Positions 35,840 to 44,672 of a stretch of 64,000 bases of DNA are shown one piece after another. Origin of the DNA: JAUYQR01 sp031415015. Lineage in GTDB: Bacteria > Pseudomonadota > Alphaproteobacteria > Rhodobacterales > Rhodobacteraceae. The position numbers were made by a program, and so were the translations under genes. The DNA lies in NCBI GenBank assembly GCA_031415015.1, contig JANOQT010000044.1, positions 62,001 to 126,000 on the forward strand, given 5' to 3'. The notes under the pieces were generated by a model. The model saw only the letters and a program-made list of their open reading frames with translations, was not told where the DNA came from and ran no database searches. Position 1 is the first letter of the stretch. Every line of letters begins with the position of its first letter.

Positions 35840-36787
35840 ATGTCAAAGCCCCACATCCTGCAGGTCGGATCGTACCCCGAGTGGGACCAGACCCCGCTCG
35901 ACGCCCAATTCACCACGCACCGCTACTTTGACGCCGCCGACAAGCCCGCCTTCCTTGCCCAACACAGCCCCACAATTCGCGCCATCGCCACGCGCGGCGA
36001 CCTTGGGGCCAGCGCCGAAGTCATCGCCGCCTGCCCAAACCTCGAACTGATCGCCGTCTACGGCGTCGGCTACGACGCGGTCCACATGCCCTCCGCCCGT
36101 GCGCGCGGCATCAAGGTCACCAACACCCCAGACGTCCTCACCGATGACGTCGCCGACCTCGCCGTCGGCATGATTCTCGCCCTCTCGCGCGGCATCCACC
36201 TTGCCGAGGCGCACGTCCGCAACGGCTCCTGGGCCAAGGGATCATTCCCGCTGCAACGAAAGGTCAGCGGCAAACGCGCCGGCATCCTCGGTCTCGGTCG
36301 CATCGGCCACCAGATCGCCCACCGGCTGGAAGCGTTCGGGATGACCATCGCCTACAGCAGCCGCACCCCGAAACCCGGCGCGGAACGCTGGACTTACATC
36401 GCCGATCCGGTCGCCTTGGCCAAGCAGTCCGACATCTACGTCATAGCACTCGCCGCCATCCCGGAGACCCGCCACATCGTCGGGCCTGACGTGATCGCGG
36501 CGCTGGGCCCAAAAGGCATGATCGTCAACATCAGCCGCGCCGCCAACATCGACGAATCCGCCCTCCTCGACGCTCTCGAATCCGGTGCGCTGGGCGGGGC
36601 TGCGCTGGACGTGTTCGATGGCGAACCGGCGCTGAACCCCCGCTTCCTGACCGCCCCCAACACCCTGCTGCAACCCCACCACGGCTCCGGCACCTATGAG
36701 ACGCGGCAGGCCATGGGCCAGTTGATGCGCGACAACCTGACCGCCCATTTCGCCGGTCAACCGCTGCTCACCCCAGTGCCGCTGTGA
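35840..36787 (+). CDS. D-isomer-specific 2-hydroxyacid dehydrogenase (2-ketogluconate reductase-like)
   Basis: A 315-residue NAD(P)-dependent dehydrogenase. The Rossmann motif GLGRIG (about 151-156) and the catalytic set Arg (NISRAAN), Glu (VFDGEP) and His (QPHHGSGT) are present. In this context reduction of 2-ketogluconate to gluconate is the likely role, though glyoxylate/hydroxypyruvate reductases share the fold. Its stop overlaps the GTG of idnD. It heads the rightward operon opposite the operator. Confidence 0.82.
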   Translation: MSKPHILQVGSYPEWDQTPLDAQFTTHRYFDAADKPAFLAQHSPTIRAIATRGDLGASAEVIAACPNLELIAVYGVGYDAVHMPSARARGIKVTNTPDVLTDDVADLAVGMILALSRGIHLAEAHVRNGSWAKGSFPLQRKVSGKRAGILGLGRIGHQIAHRLEAFGMTIAYSSRTPKPGAERWTYIADPVALAKQSDIYVIALAAIPETRHIVGPDVIAALGPKGMIVNISRAANIDESALLDALESGALGGAALDVFDGEPALNPRFLTAPNTLLQPHHGSGTYETRQAMGQLMRDNLTAHFAGQPLLTPVPL

Positions 36788-37809
36788 AAGCCATCGTCAT
36801 CCACGCCGCCCGCGACCTGCGGATCGAAGATCAGCCCGAGGAAACCCCCGGCCCCGGCCAGCTCCGCCTTCGCCTCGCGACAGGCGGCGTCTGCGGATCG
36901 GACCTGCACTACTACAACCATGGCGGTTTCGGCGCGATCCGCCTGCGCGAACCGATGATCCTCGGGCATGAGGTGTCGGCTTATGTCGAAGACCCCGGCA
37001 CCTCCGCCTTCACCACAGGCCAACTCGTCGCCGTCTCCCCCAGCCGGGCTTGCGGAACCTGCAAGTTCTGCCTCGAAGGCCTGCCAAATCAGTGTCTGCA
37101 CATGCGGTTTTACGGCTCCGCCATGCCGTTCCCGCACATCCAAGGTGCGTTCCGCGAAATCCTTGTCGCCGATGCCAGCCAGTGCGTCGATGCGACTGGC
37201 CTGACCCCGGGCGAGGCTGCAATGGCCGAACCCCTCGCCGTCACCTTGCACGCCACCGCCCGTGCCGGGCAGATGCTGGGCAAGCGTGTCCTCGTCACCG
37301 GTTGCGGCCCGATCGGCACCCTGTCGATCCTCGCCGCCCGCCGTGCCGGTGCCGCCGAAATCGTGGCAACCGACCTTTCGGACTTCACCCTTTCATTGGC
37401 AAAACAGGTCGGGGCCGACCGCACCCTCAACCTTGCCACCGCCCCCGACGCCCTCGCCGCCTACGCCAGCGACAAAGGCCACTTCGACATCCTCTATGAA
37501 TGTTCCGGTGCGGCCCCCGCCCTCGCCGCCGGAATAGCCGCCCTGCGCCCGCGCGGAGTGATCCTGCAACTGGGTCTCGGCGGCGACATGACCCTGCCGA
37601 TGATGGCGATCACCGCCAAGGAACTGGACCTGCGCGGCTCGTTCCGCTTTCACGACGAATTCGCAACCGGCGTCGCCCTCATGCAGAAACGCCTGATCGA
37701 CGTGAGCCCCCTGATCACCCACACCATCCCGCTTGCCCGCGCGGTTGAGGCGTTTCAGCTTGCCTCTGACCGCTCACGTGCGATGAAGGCACAGATCACC
37801 TTCGCCTGA
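36784..37809 (+). CDS. idnD: Zinc-dependent L-idonate 5-dehydrogenase
   Basis: A 341-residue medium-chain dehydrogenase that oxidises L-idonate to 5-ketogluconate. Catalytic zinc ligands are CGSDLHYY (about 37), GHEV (about 61) and a Glu; a structural-zinc loop reads CGTCKFCLEGLPNQC, in which the fourth Cys is displaced. The cofactor motif is GCGPIG. It starts at GTG within the preceding stop. Product 5-ketogluconate is the substrate of the divergent SDR. Confidence 0.88.
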   Translation: MKAIVIHAARDLRIEDQPEETPGPGQLRLRLATGGVCGSDLHYYNHGGFGAIRLREPMILGHEVSAYVEDPGTSAFTTGQLVAVSPSRACGTCKFCLEGLPNQCLHMRFYGSAMPFPHIQGAFREILVADASQCVDATGLTPGEAAMAEPLAVTLHATARAGQMLGKRVLVTGCGPIGTLSILAARRAGAAEIVATDLSDFTLSLAKQVGADRTLNLATAPDALAAYASDKGHFDILYECSGAAPALAAGIAALRPRGVILQLGLGGDMTLPMMAITAKELDLRGSFRFHDEFATGVALMQKRLIDVSPLITHTIPLARAVEAFQLASDRSRAMKAQITFA

Positions 37810-37818
37810 GGAACTGCC

Positions 37819-38706
37819 ATGTTCTTTGTGTCCCACGATCTCCGTTTTTCCCGCTTTGTCCTGTTCAACGCCCCGGTCAAGACGCTGGCCACCGGCTTTG
37901 ACTGGGCCGAAGGGCCGGTCTGGTTCGGCGATGCGGGGTGCCTGCTGTTCTCCGACATCCCGAATAACCGGATCATGCGCTGGTCGCCGGAAGGCCTGAC
38001 GATCTACCGCCAGCCCGCGAACTACACCAATGGCCACACGCGCGACCTGCAGGGGCGGCTGATCTCGTGCCAGCACGGCACCCGCTCGGTCACCCGCACG
38101 GAACATGACGGCACCATCACCACGATTGCCGAAAGCTATCTGGGCAAGCGCTTGAATTCGCCCAATGACGTGGTAGTGAAATCCGATGGCTCGATCTGGT
38201 TCACCGATCCGCACTACGGCATCATGACCGACTACGAAGGCTTCCGGGCGCAGGAAGAACTCCCCCGCAACGTCTACCGGATCGACCCCGATGGCAGCAT
38301 AGAAGCGGTGATCACCGACATGAATTGCCCCAACGGCCTGGCCTTTTCGCCTGACGAAAGCCTGCTCTACGTCGCCGATACCGGGCGGATGCACACCGAT
38401 GACCCCCAGCATATCCGCGTCTTCGACATGGCATCCGGTCGCCCCAAGAGCAGCCGCATCTTCCACACCATCAGCCCCGGCTGCGCTGACGGCATCCGCT
38501 GCGATACCGATGGCAACCTTTGGTCCTCGGCTGGCGACGGGGTGCATTGCATCGCCCCGGATGGCACGTTGCTCGGCAAAATCCTGATCCCGGAAATCGT
38601 CTCGAACATCTGCTTTGGCGGTCGCGCCAAGCACCAGTTGTTCATCACCGCCACTACCTCGCTCTACTCCGTCATCCTGAACCGCAAGGGCGCACAATGG
38701 CCGTGA
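37819..38706 (+). CDS. SMP-30/gluconolactonase-type lactonase
   Basis: A 295-residue six-bladed beta-propeller lactonase. Metal ligands are visible: Glu in DWAEGPVWF, Asn in RLNSPNDVVV and Asp in YVADTGRMH. It would open sugar lactones to aldonic acids, feeding gluconate or idonate into this operon. GAGGAACT precedes the ATG. Its last ten bases overlap the start of gnd. There is no signal peptide, so it acts in the cytoplasm. Confidence 0.85.
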   Translation: MFFVSHDLRFSRFVLFNAPVKTLATGFDWAEGPVWFGDAGCLLFSDIPNNRIMRWSPEGLTIYRQPANYTNGHTRDLQGRLISCQHGTRSVTRTEHDGTITTIAESYLGKRLNSPNDVVVKSDGSIWFTDPHYGIMTDYEGFRAQEELPRNVYRIDPDGSIEAVITDMNCPNGLAFSPDESLLYVADTGRMHTDDPQHIRVFDMASGRPKSSRIFHTISPGCADGIRCDTDGNLWSSAGDGVHCIAPDGTLLGKILIPEIVSNICFGGRAKHQLFITATTSLYSVILNRKGAQWP

Positions 38707-40109
38707 CTGCAGACATCGGCCTGATCGGCCTTGGCACCATGGGCTCGGCCCTCGCGCTCAACATCGCCGAAAACGCCGCCCCGATTGCCGTCTGGAACCG
38801 CACCACCGCCAGAACCCGCGCCTTTCAGACCGAGGCCGCAGACCTCGCCCCCCGCATCACCCCCTGCGACACGCTTCAGGCGTTGGTGGCCAGCATCCGC
38901 CCACCCCGCGCCATCATCCTGATGGTTCCGGCAGGGCAGGCGGTCGATGACCAGTTGGCCGCCCTGACCCCCTACCTGTCGCCGGACGATCTGGTGATCG
39001 ACGCCGGCAACGCCAATTTCCACGACACCAATCGCCGCGCCAAGGCCGGCCTGCCGTTCCACTTCCTCGGCATGGGCGTGTCGGGCGGCGAAGAGGGCGC
39101 GCGCCACGGCCCAGCCATCATGGGCGGCGGCGACAAGGCCGACTGGGACCGCGTCGCCCCGATCCTGACCGCCATCGCCGCCAAATATGAAGGCACCCCC
39201 TGCGCCGACTGGATGGGCCCCGAAGGCGCGGGGCACTTCGTCAAGGCCGTCCACAACGGCATCGAATACGCCGATATGCAAATGATCGCCGAGGTTTACG
39301 GCATCATGCGTGACGGCTTCGGCATGCCCGCCATCGCCATCGCGGACACGTTTCGTGATTGGAACAAGGGCGTCCTGCAAAGCTACCTGATCGAAATCTC
39401 CGCCGAAGTTGCCGCCGCGACCGATCCGCTCACCAGGGCCGCCATGCTGGACGTGATCCTCGACAAAGCCGGGCAAAAGGGTACGGGCCGCTGGACCGCC
39501 ATCGAAGCCCAACACCTCGCCGCGCCGATTCCGGTGATCGAGGCTGCCGTTGCCGCCCGCAACGTCTCCGCCCGCCTCGACGAACGCAAGGCGGGTGAGG
39601 CGATATATGGCCCCGCGCCCGAACGGCTGCCGCCCACTTTGATTGCAGGCACAATTGATCTGCAGGATGCCCTGACCGCAGGCAAGATCCTTTGCTACGC
39701 CCAAGGCTTCACCATGACCGCCGCCGCTGGCCCCGCCTTTGGCTGGGACCTGCAACTGCCCGCCATCGCCCGCGTCTGGCGCGCAGGCTGCATCATCCGC
39801 TCCGCCATGCTTGACGACATGGCCCAAGCCCTGACTGAAGACCCCGCCCGCAACCTGATCCTCGCGCCGAACTTCGCCACACAGCTGAAACGCACGCTCC
39901 CCGGCCTTCGCCGCGTCGTCTCCGCCGCCGCCCTGCACGGCCACGCCATGCCCGCTCTTTCCGCCGGTCTGGCATGGTTCGACGCGATGCGCACTGCGCG
40001 CGGTACCGCGAACATGATCCAGGCCCAGCGCGATTTCTTCGGCGCGCATGGTTTCGACCGGCTGGACGGCGCAGACAGCCACCACGGCCCCTGGGGCGCG
40101 CACGCCTGA
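38697..40109 (+). CDS. gnd: 6-phosphogluconate dehydrogenase, decarboxylating
   Basis: A 470-residue enzyme producing ribulose 5-phosphate, CO2 and NADPH. The ATG at 38697 lies within the end of the lactonase gene. GLGTMG (about 10-15), the GVSGGEEGARHGPAIMGGG block (about 127-145) and catalytic Lys in GHFVKAVHNGIEY (about 180-192) are intact; length matches the long dimeric form. It receives 6-phosphogluconate from GntK, closing the route. No edd/eda genes are nearby. Confidence 0.94.
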   Translation: MAVTADIGLIGLGTMGSALALNIAENAAPIAVWNRTTARTRAFQTEAADLAPRITPCDTLQALVASIRPPRAIILMVPAGQAVDDQLAALTPYLSPDDLVIDAGNANFHDTNRRAKAGLPFHFLGMGVSGGEEGARHGPAIMGGGDKADWDRVAPILTAIAAKYEGTPCADWMGPEGAGHFVKAVHNGIEYADMQMIAEVYGIMRDGFGMPAIAIADTFRDWNKGVLQSYLIEISAEVAAATDPLTRAAMLDVILDKAGQKGTGRWTAIEAQHLAAPIPVIEAAVAARNVSARLDERKAGEAIYGPAPERLPPTLIAGTIDLQDALTAGKILCYAQGFTMTAAAGPAFGWDLQLPAIARVWRAGCIIRSAMLDDMAQALTEDPARNLILAPNFATQLKRTLPGLRRVVSAAALHGHAMPALSAGLAWFDAMRTARGTANMIQAQRDFFGAHGFDRLDGADSHHGPWGAHA

Positions 40110-40384
40110 ACCCCCTCACGGGGCGAGCGTGAAGGGCCGCATTCCTCTTCCGGGATATTGTGCAAAAAGCCGGGCAATTTTGACAATAACGCCCGGCGGG
40201 TCTCTGCGACGACTGTGCGAGCTAAACAGCGGATGTGACCCAGACGGCTCAGTTGCCTTGTGCGATAGCTTAGCGTCCCACCTAGGTGGATTGGCAGAAA
40301 GTTCGCGCCCTTGGCGCTTGAGTGTAGGGCCTGTCTGTTGTAAAAGCCTAACTGCCTACTTCGTAACCCAAGAAAGGACTTCCT
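40110..40384. other. Intergenic region with hairpin and perfect palindrome
   Basis: After gnd, GCCGGGC (40169-40175) pairs with GCCCGGC (40191-40197) across a 15-base loop, possibly ending the operon. Further on, CCACCTAGGTGG (40278-40289) is a perfect 12-base palindrome about 95 bases before the small secreted gene, a candidate regulator site. No coding frame is convincing here. Confidence 0.45.
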
Positions 40385-40642
40385 ATGCGTTCGACGATCC
40401 TGGCGGCAATCCTGGCACTTTCGGCAACGATGGCCTCCGCCCAAGACACTATGATGGAAGACATGGCAGCCGGCCTCACCATGGTCGAGACTTCGGCCGC
40501 GCTGGTGCTCAAGCAGTACGGCATTGAGGCCGACGTGATGACGCTGTCGCTGAGCCAGATCGCAGAGATCAACGGCGTTCTGACCGGCTCGAACAACGAT
40601 GCAGACAAGAAAGCCGGGATCGAAGCAGCTCTGCGCAAGTGA
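40385..40642 (+). CDS. Small secreted protein, function unknown
   Basis: An 85-residue protein with a clear signal peptide (MRSTILAAILALSATMASAQ, cleavage near residue 20) and a mature part of about 65 residues rich in Asp, Met and Leu and predicted helical. AAAGGA precedes the ATG. It is monocistronic: palindrome upstream, strong hairpin terminator downstream. No cysteine or metal motif is visible. Similar small periplasmic proteins with an Ile/Leu-rich SLSQIAEI segment are familiar from Rhodobacteraceae but have no assigned role that I know. Confidence 0.7.
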   Translation: MRSTILAAILALSATMASAQDTMMEDMAAGLTMVETSAALVLKQYGIEADVMTLSLSQIAEINGVLTGSNNDADKKAGIEAALRK

Positions 40643-40681
40643 GTCGTTTCTGAAGGCTTTGCGTGATGCAAGGCCTTGGCG

Positions 40682-40709
40682 GACCCCAACCCGTCACTGG
40701 GTTGGGGTC
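40682..40709 (+). terminator. Terminator of the small secreted protein gene
   Basis: A perfect 11-bp stem, GACCCCAACCC (40682-40692) with GGGTTGGGGTC (40699-40709), around a six-base loop, 40 bases after the stop; only a weak T-rich tail follows. Confidence 0.7.
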
Positions 40710-41057
40710 ACTCTTGGCAGAGGCGCTGGCATCCACGCGTTACTGTAACATTTTTTGAAACAAATCAGGTCAAGTTAGTCTGCTTTTTGAGGCGAGCTTG
40801 AAACATTTCAGCGAGTCACATTCTCGTTTCAGTCCGTAGACTGTTTCACTAACCTTACAATCAATCCCATGAACGGCCCGGAACTGGGAAAACCTGGGTC
40901 TGCAGATCGGTTTCCCTAACATCTCCGTGATGAATGTTTCATGGAAAGGTAACGCGACCGTTTTCGGGCAAAAGCATTGGCATCACTTCGTTGTAGGTGA
41001 AATTGAGATTCTTCATTGAATTCAATATCTCTGATCCAAGGCGATCAGGGAAGATAC
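40710..41057. promoter_or_regulatory. 348-base upstream region of the AraC regulator with repeated GTTTCA hexamers
   Basis: No gene is seen. The dyad GTTACTGTAAC lies at 40739-40749. The hexamer TGAAAC/GTTTCA occurs five times: 40756-40761 and 40799-40804 (inverted), 40826-40831, 40843-40848 and 40936-40941. Such clustering suggests binding sites, possibly for the AraC protein itself. The region is AT-richer than its surroundings. Confidence 0.4.
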
Positions 41058-41936
41058 ATGCAAAAGAAGTATAGAACCCTTCAAGAATATCACGATACGG
41101 ATCAAGGCGTTAAATTCCGACAGCACGACGGTGATTACTTTCGTGTGGGGATTTTGTCAGAGGTATCGAGTGATGTTACCTTTACATCAACGAACCGGAA
41201 CGGGCTGGTTGTCGATCTTTCCGGTACGGTAAAACACCTCACGCAGATGGACGGAAGACTGGACGAAACACCAACCCGGCGCGGTGATGTCTGCCTGATC
41301 CCACCGGGCATGGAAGTACGCTTCGCCTGGCAGATAAAAGGCGAACGGCAAACCAGCATTACCCTTGAGTTTGATTCCGGGGCGCTTGCTGTCTTCCTGC
41401 CGGACTTCGAAAAGGACAAGTTCGCGTCCGGCCACCTTTTGCCCGCAAACTACGCGGAACGCCCGATCCTTGCCAGCCTTGCCCGGCTGCTCCGCCAAGA
41501 GATTGATCCTGACCTCAGGCGCGGGCGGCTGTTTGCCGATTCTGTCATGCGTCTGATAACGCTTGAAATTGCGGTTTCGCATTGGTCGACCCCGACGTGT
41601 CTGCCAGAAGTCGGCAGCGGTTCGGACGCCCGGGTAAAGCGGGCGATAGAGTACATCGAAACCAACTTTTCCGACGATATCTCGCTGACGGAAATCGGGC
41701 AGGCGTCGGGCCTCAGCCTGACACAGCTGACCGCCCTGTTTCAGCGCCATACCGGGTCGACGCCGTATTCTTACGTCATTGACCGGCGTCTGCGGCGGGC
41801 CGAGCAGCTTTTGTCGACGACAGAGATGCCGATTGCACAGGTGGCCGTTGAAACCGGGTTCTCGGATCAACAGCACCTGACGCGGACGTTTCGCGCGCGG
41901 TTGCAGCGGACGCCACGGCAGGTGCGCAAGCGGTAA
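41058..41936 (+). CDS. AraC-family transcriptional regulator
   Basis: A 292-residue regulator: N-terminal cupin-like sensing region (about 15-130) and a C-terminal pair of helix-turn-helix motifs (about 190-290), with ISLTEIGQASGLSLTQLTALF and MPIAQVAVETGFSDQQHLTR. The ATG at 41058 follows CAGGGAAG; a TTG 14 codons earlier lacks a ribosome site. Target genes are unknown; candidates are the small secreted protein, the sugar operon or the T3SS locus further right, since T3SS loci are often run by AraC proteins. Confidence 0.85.
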   Translation: MQKKYRTLQEYHDTDQGVKFRQHDGDYFRVGILSEVSSDVTFTSTNRNGLVVDLSGTVKHLTQMDGRLDETPTRRGDVCLIPPGMEVRFAWQIKGERQTSITLEFDSGALAVFLPDFEKDKFASGHLLPANYAERPILASLARLLRQEIDPDLRRGRLFADSVMRLITLEIAVSHWSTPTCLPEVGSGSDARVKRAIEYIETNFSDDISLTEIGQASGLSLTQLTALFQRHTGSTPYSYVIDRRLRRAEQLLSTTEMPIAQVAVETGFSDQQHLTRTFRARLQRTPRQVRKR

Positions 41937-42030
41937 GCTGTAAAGAACGCGGTCCGTGCCAGCATGCCCGTCTCGCCGACGCATGCCACCCCCAGATACC
42001 TGAGCGAACTGCGGTCATCGGCACCCGGAC

Positions 42031-43035
42031 CTACGCCGTCTCTCCCGGCACCAGCCGTGTTGGCACCACCGTCACGTCCTGCCCCGCTTCACCCTTCAAC
42101 CGGGCCACCAGTGCCTCTGCCGCCGCCTTGCCGATGGCCGTCGTCGGCACCACCGTCGTCGTCAGCCGCATCGGCAGCACCGACGCCGCCTCCATCCCGC
42201 CCCAGCCGACAACCGCCAGATCTTCCGGCACCTTGATGCCGCGCGACTGGCAATAGGCCAGCCCGCCAATCGCCATCTCGTCATTGTGGAAATACACCGC
42301 ATCCAGCCGCGACCGCGCCAGCAGCGTCTCCAGCCCGTAATAGCCCGGATAAAACCCCGGACTGTCCAGCAAAATCTCCTTGTCCACCAACGGGTTCCCC
42401 GCCTGCGCCAGTGCTGCCTCAAACCCCGCCAGCCGCGCCTGTCCCATCACGTCGGACCGCGCCAGCGCCCCCACAAACCCCACCCGCCGCCGCCCCCGCC
42501 GTGCCAGAAACTGCCCGATCTCCACTCCGCAATCATGGTGCGAAAACCCCACCGACATATCAATCGGGCTGGTCGTCAGATCCCAGATCTCCACCACTGG
42601 CATCCCTGCGTTGCGCAGCAACTCCACCGTGCCCGGCGTATGCACCCGCCCCGACAGGATCACCCCCGCCGGTCGCCAACTGACCACCTGCCGCACCCAG
42701 GCCTCCTCCTCCAGCGCCGAATGGTTGTTCGACCCGATCATCACCTGATAGCCCAGCCGCGACAGCGCCCGGTCCACCCCGTCCAGCACATGCCCGAACA
42801 GCCCCGAGGTCAGCCGCGGCACGCACATCCCCACAAGGGTCGACGCCTGCACCGACCCGAACGCCGCCGCCAGCCGGTTCGGCACATACCCCAACCGCAC
42901 CGCCGCCGCCGCCACACGGTCACGCGTATCGTCCGAAAACCCGGTGCCACCGCGCAACACCCGGCTGACGGTCATCTTCGACACCCCGGTTTCCCGGGCA
43001 ATATCCTCCAGATTGGCCTTGCCCTTCCGGCTCAT
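42031..43035 (-). CDS. LacI-family regulator divergent from a sugar ABC transporter
   Basis: A 334-residue LacI-type repressor. ATG at 43035 gives MSRKGKANLEDIARETGVSK, containing the helix-turn-helix (LEDIARETGVSKMTVSRVLR, residues 9-28); the open frame before it is not protein-like. The effector domain is of the GntR/sugar-binding type and related to the LacI protein at 33.5 kb. The start lies 137 bases from the transporter start, with two dyads between (43056-43069, 43111-43124), so it probably controls that operon and itself. Confidence 0.88.
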   Translation of the reverse strand: MSRKGKANLEDIARETGVSKMTVSRVLRGGTGFSDDTRDRVAAAAVRLGYVPNRLAAAFGSVQASTLVGMCVPRLTSGLFGHVLDGVDRALSRLGYQVMIGSNNHSALEEEAWVRQVVSWRPAGVILSGRVHTPGTVELLRNAGMPVVEIWDLTTSPIDMSVGFSHHDCGVEIGQFLARRGRRRVGFVGALARSDVMGQARLAGFEAALAQAGNPLVDKEILLDSPGFYPGYYGLETLLARSRLDAVYFHNDEMAIGGLAYCQSRGIKVPEDLAVVGWGGMEAASVLPMRLTTTVVPTTAIGKAAAEALVARLKGEAGQDVTVVPTRLVPGETA

Positions 43036-43055
43036 CCCGCCACCGTTCCTTCCGA

Positions 43056-43069
43056 TGTTATCGTTAACT
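43056..43069. promoter_or_regulatory. LacI-type operator, copy of the gluconate operator
   Basis: TGTTATCGTTAACT differs from the site at 35806-35819 only in the last base. TTGACA follows at 43076-43081 and could be the -35 box of the transporter promoter. Confidence 0.6.
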
Positions 43070-43110
43070 TTCCGCTTGACACGACTCGCGTCCGAGGGCC
43101 AACCTCTGTA

Positions 43111-43124
43111 CGTTACCGGTAAAC
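43111..43124. promoter_or_regulatory. Second LacI-type operator before the transporter
   Basis: CGTTACCGGTAAAC, with a central CCGG, is a dyad of the LacI/GntR type 48 bases before the GTG start of the ATPase gene. Two sites 55 bases apart (centre to centre) on one intergenic region would allow looping or separate control of the two directions. Confidence 0.55.
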
Positions 43125-43171
43125 TTGCCAGTCGAGCAATCCGGTCCCCCGGGTCTTTGGGAGGAGCCCCC

Positions 43172-44665
43172 GTGTCCACCGTCAGCGACGGCCTGTTCTT
43201 CGACCGCGTCGCCAAATCCTTTGGCGGGACGCAGGCGTTGAAAGGCGTGTCGCTCAAGGTCGCCCGGGGCGAGATCGTGGCGCTGCTGGGCGAAAACGGC
43301 GCCGGCAAATCCACCCTTATCAAGGTCTTGGGCGGCATTCACCGCCCCGACGATGGCGGCGTTTTCATCGACGGCACCCCTTACGCGCATGAGGCGGGCC
43401 GCCCCGGGGGACAGAAGGTCGCCTTCATCCACCAAGACCTCGGCCTCATCGAATGGATGAGTGTCGCTGAAAACATCGCCCTCGCGCTCGGTTACGCCCG
43501 CAAAGGCCGCCGTATCGACTGGACCGCGACCGAAGCCATGGCCGACCGCGCCCTGAAACTGGTGGAGGCGGAGTTTCCCTCCACCATCCGCGTCGCCTCG
43601 CTGACCCGCACGCAGAAATCCCTCGTGGCCATCGCCCGTGCACTGGCCGCCGACTGCGGTTTCCTCGTCCTTGATGAACCCACCGCCAGCCTGCCAGCCG
43701 ACGAAGTTGAACGCCTGTTTTCGGCCTTGCGACCGCTGAAATCCAAGGGTGTCGGCATGATCTATGTCAGTCACCGCCTTGATGAAATCTTCCAGATCGC
43801 CGACCGCGTCGCCGTCCTGCGCGATGGCCAGATGGTCGGGATGCGCCCGATTGACCACACCACGCCCGAGGAACTCGTCTCCCTCATCGTCGGCCGCAAA
43901 GCGCGCGAGATCAATCGCCCGCCGGTGCAGGACGGCCCGGCAATTCTCAAGGTCCAGAACCTCGCCACCCCGCAAGTCGGCCCCGTCAGCTTTCAGATCA
44001 GACGCGGCGAACTCCTTGGCCTCGCCGGTCTGCGCGGGGCAGGGCACGAAGACATCGGGCGGGCCCTGTTCGGCACCATCCCCCACGCCGGAACCGTCAC
44101 GCTGGACGGCGCGCAGCCCAACCTCGCCACCGCACAAACCGCCATGGCCTCGGGCATTGGCCTCGTCGCCCGTGACAGGGTGGCAGAAAGCGTCGCCCCC
44201 GGCCTGACGATCCGCGAAAATGCCTTCCTCAACCCCGCCGCCACCGGACGCGGCCTCCTCTCCTTCCTCGCCCCCAGACGCGAGGAAGCCATGGCCCACG
44301 CCATAGGCAAACGCGTCGGCCTGTCGCCCAACGACCCGACACTGGCTATCGAGGCGCTGTCTGGCGGCAACCAGCAAAAGGTCGTCGTCGGGCGCTGGCT
44401 GGATAGTGGCCGCCGCCTGATGATCACCGAAGACCCGACCGCAGGGGTCGATGTCGGGGCCAAGGCGGAAATCTATCACCTGCTTTACCAAGCCCTCGCC
44501 TCCGGCATGGGCGTCCTCGTCGTCTCCACCGATTTCGAGGAAATTGCCAACATCTGCCACCGCGCCATCGTGTTCAGCCGGGGCCTACCCGTCGCCGAAC
44601 TGACCGGCGTGGAGCTTTCAACCGAATCCCTAATCCAGGCCGCTTCCGCCTGCGACGCAGCCTGA
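43172..44665 (+). CDS. Sugar ABC transporter ATP-binding protein (RbsA/MglA-like, two ATPase domains)
   Basis: A 497-residue importer ATPase with two nucleotide-binding halves. It starts at GTG 43172 after GGGAGGAG. The first half has Walker A GENGAGKST (about 39-47) and Walker B FLVLDEPTASLP; its signature is degenerate (VASLTRTQKSLVAIARAL). The second half carries a good signature (LSGGNQQKVVVGRWL) but a degenerate Walker A (GLAGLRGAGHED), the usual arrangement of CUT2 transporters. It works with the next two genes. Gluconate, idonate or a related sugar acid is a plausible ligand given the shared operator. Confidence 0.9.
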   Translation: MSTVSDGLFFDRVAKSFGGTQALKGVSLKVARGEIVALLGENGAGKSTLIKVLGGIHRPDDGGVFIDGTPYAHEAGRPGGQKVAFIHQDLGLIEWMSVAENIALALGYARKGRRIDWTATEAMADRALKLVEAEFPSTIRVASLTRTQKSLVAIARALAADCGFLVLDEPTASLPADEVERLFSALRPLKSKGVGMIYVSHRLDEIFQIADRVAVLRDGQMVGMRPIDHTTPEELVSLIVGRKAREINRPPVQDGPAILKVQNLATPQVGPVSFQIRRGELLGLAGLRGAGHEDIGRALFGTIPHAGTVTLDGAQPNLATAQTAMASGIGLVARDRVAESVAPGLTIRENAFLNPAATGRGLLSFLAPRREEAMAHAIGKRVGLSPNDPTLAIEALSGGNQQKVVVGRWLDSGRRLMITEDPTAGVDVGAKAEIYHLLYQALASGMGVLVVSTDFEEIANICHRAIVFSRGLPVAELTGVELSTESLIQAASACDAA

Positions 44666-44672
44666 GGGTGCC

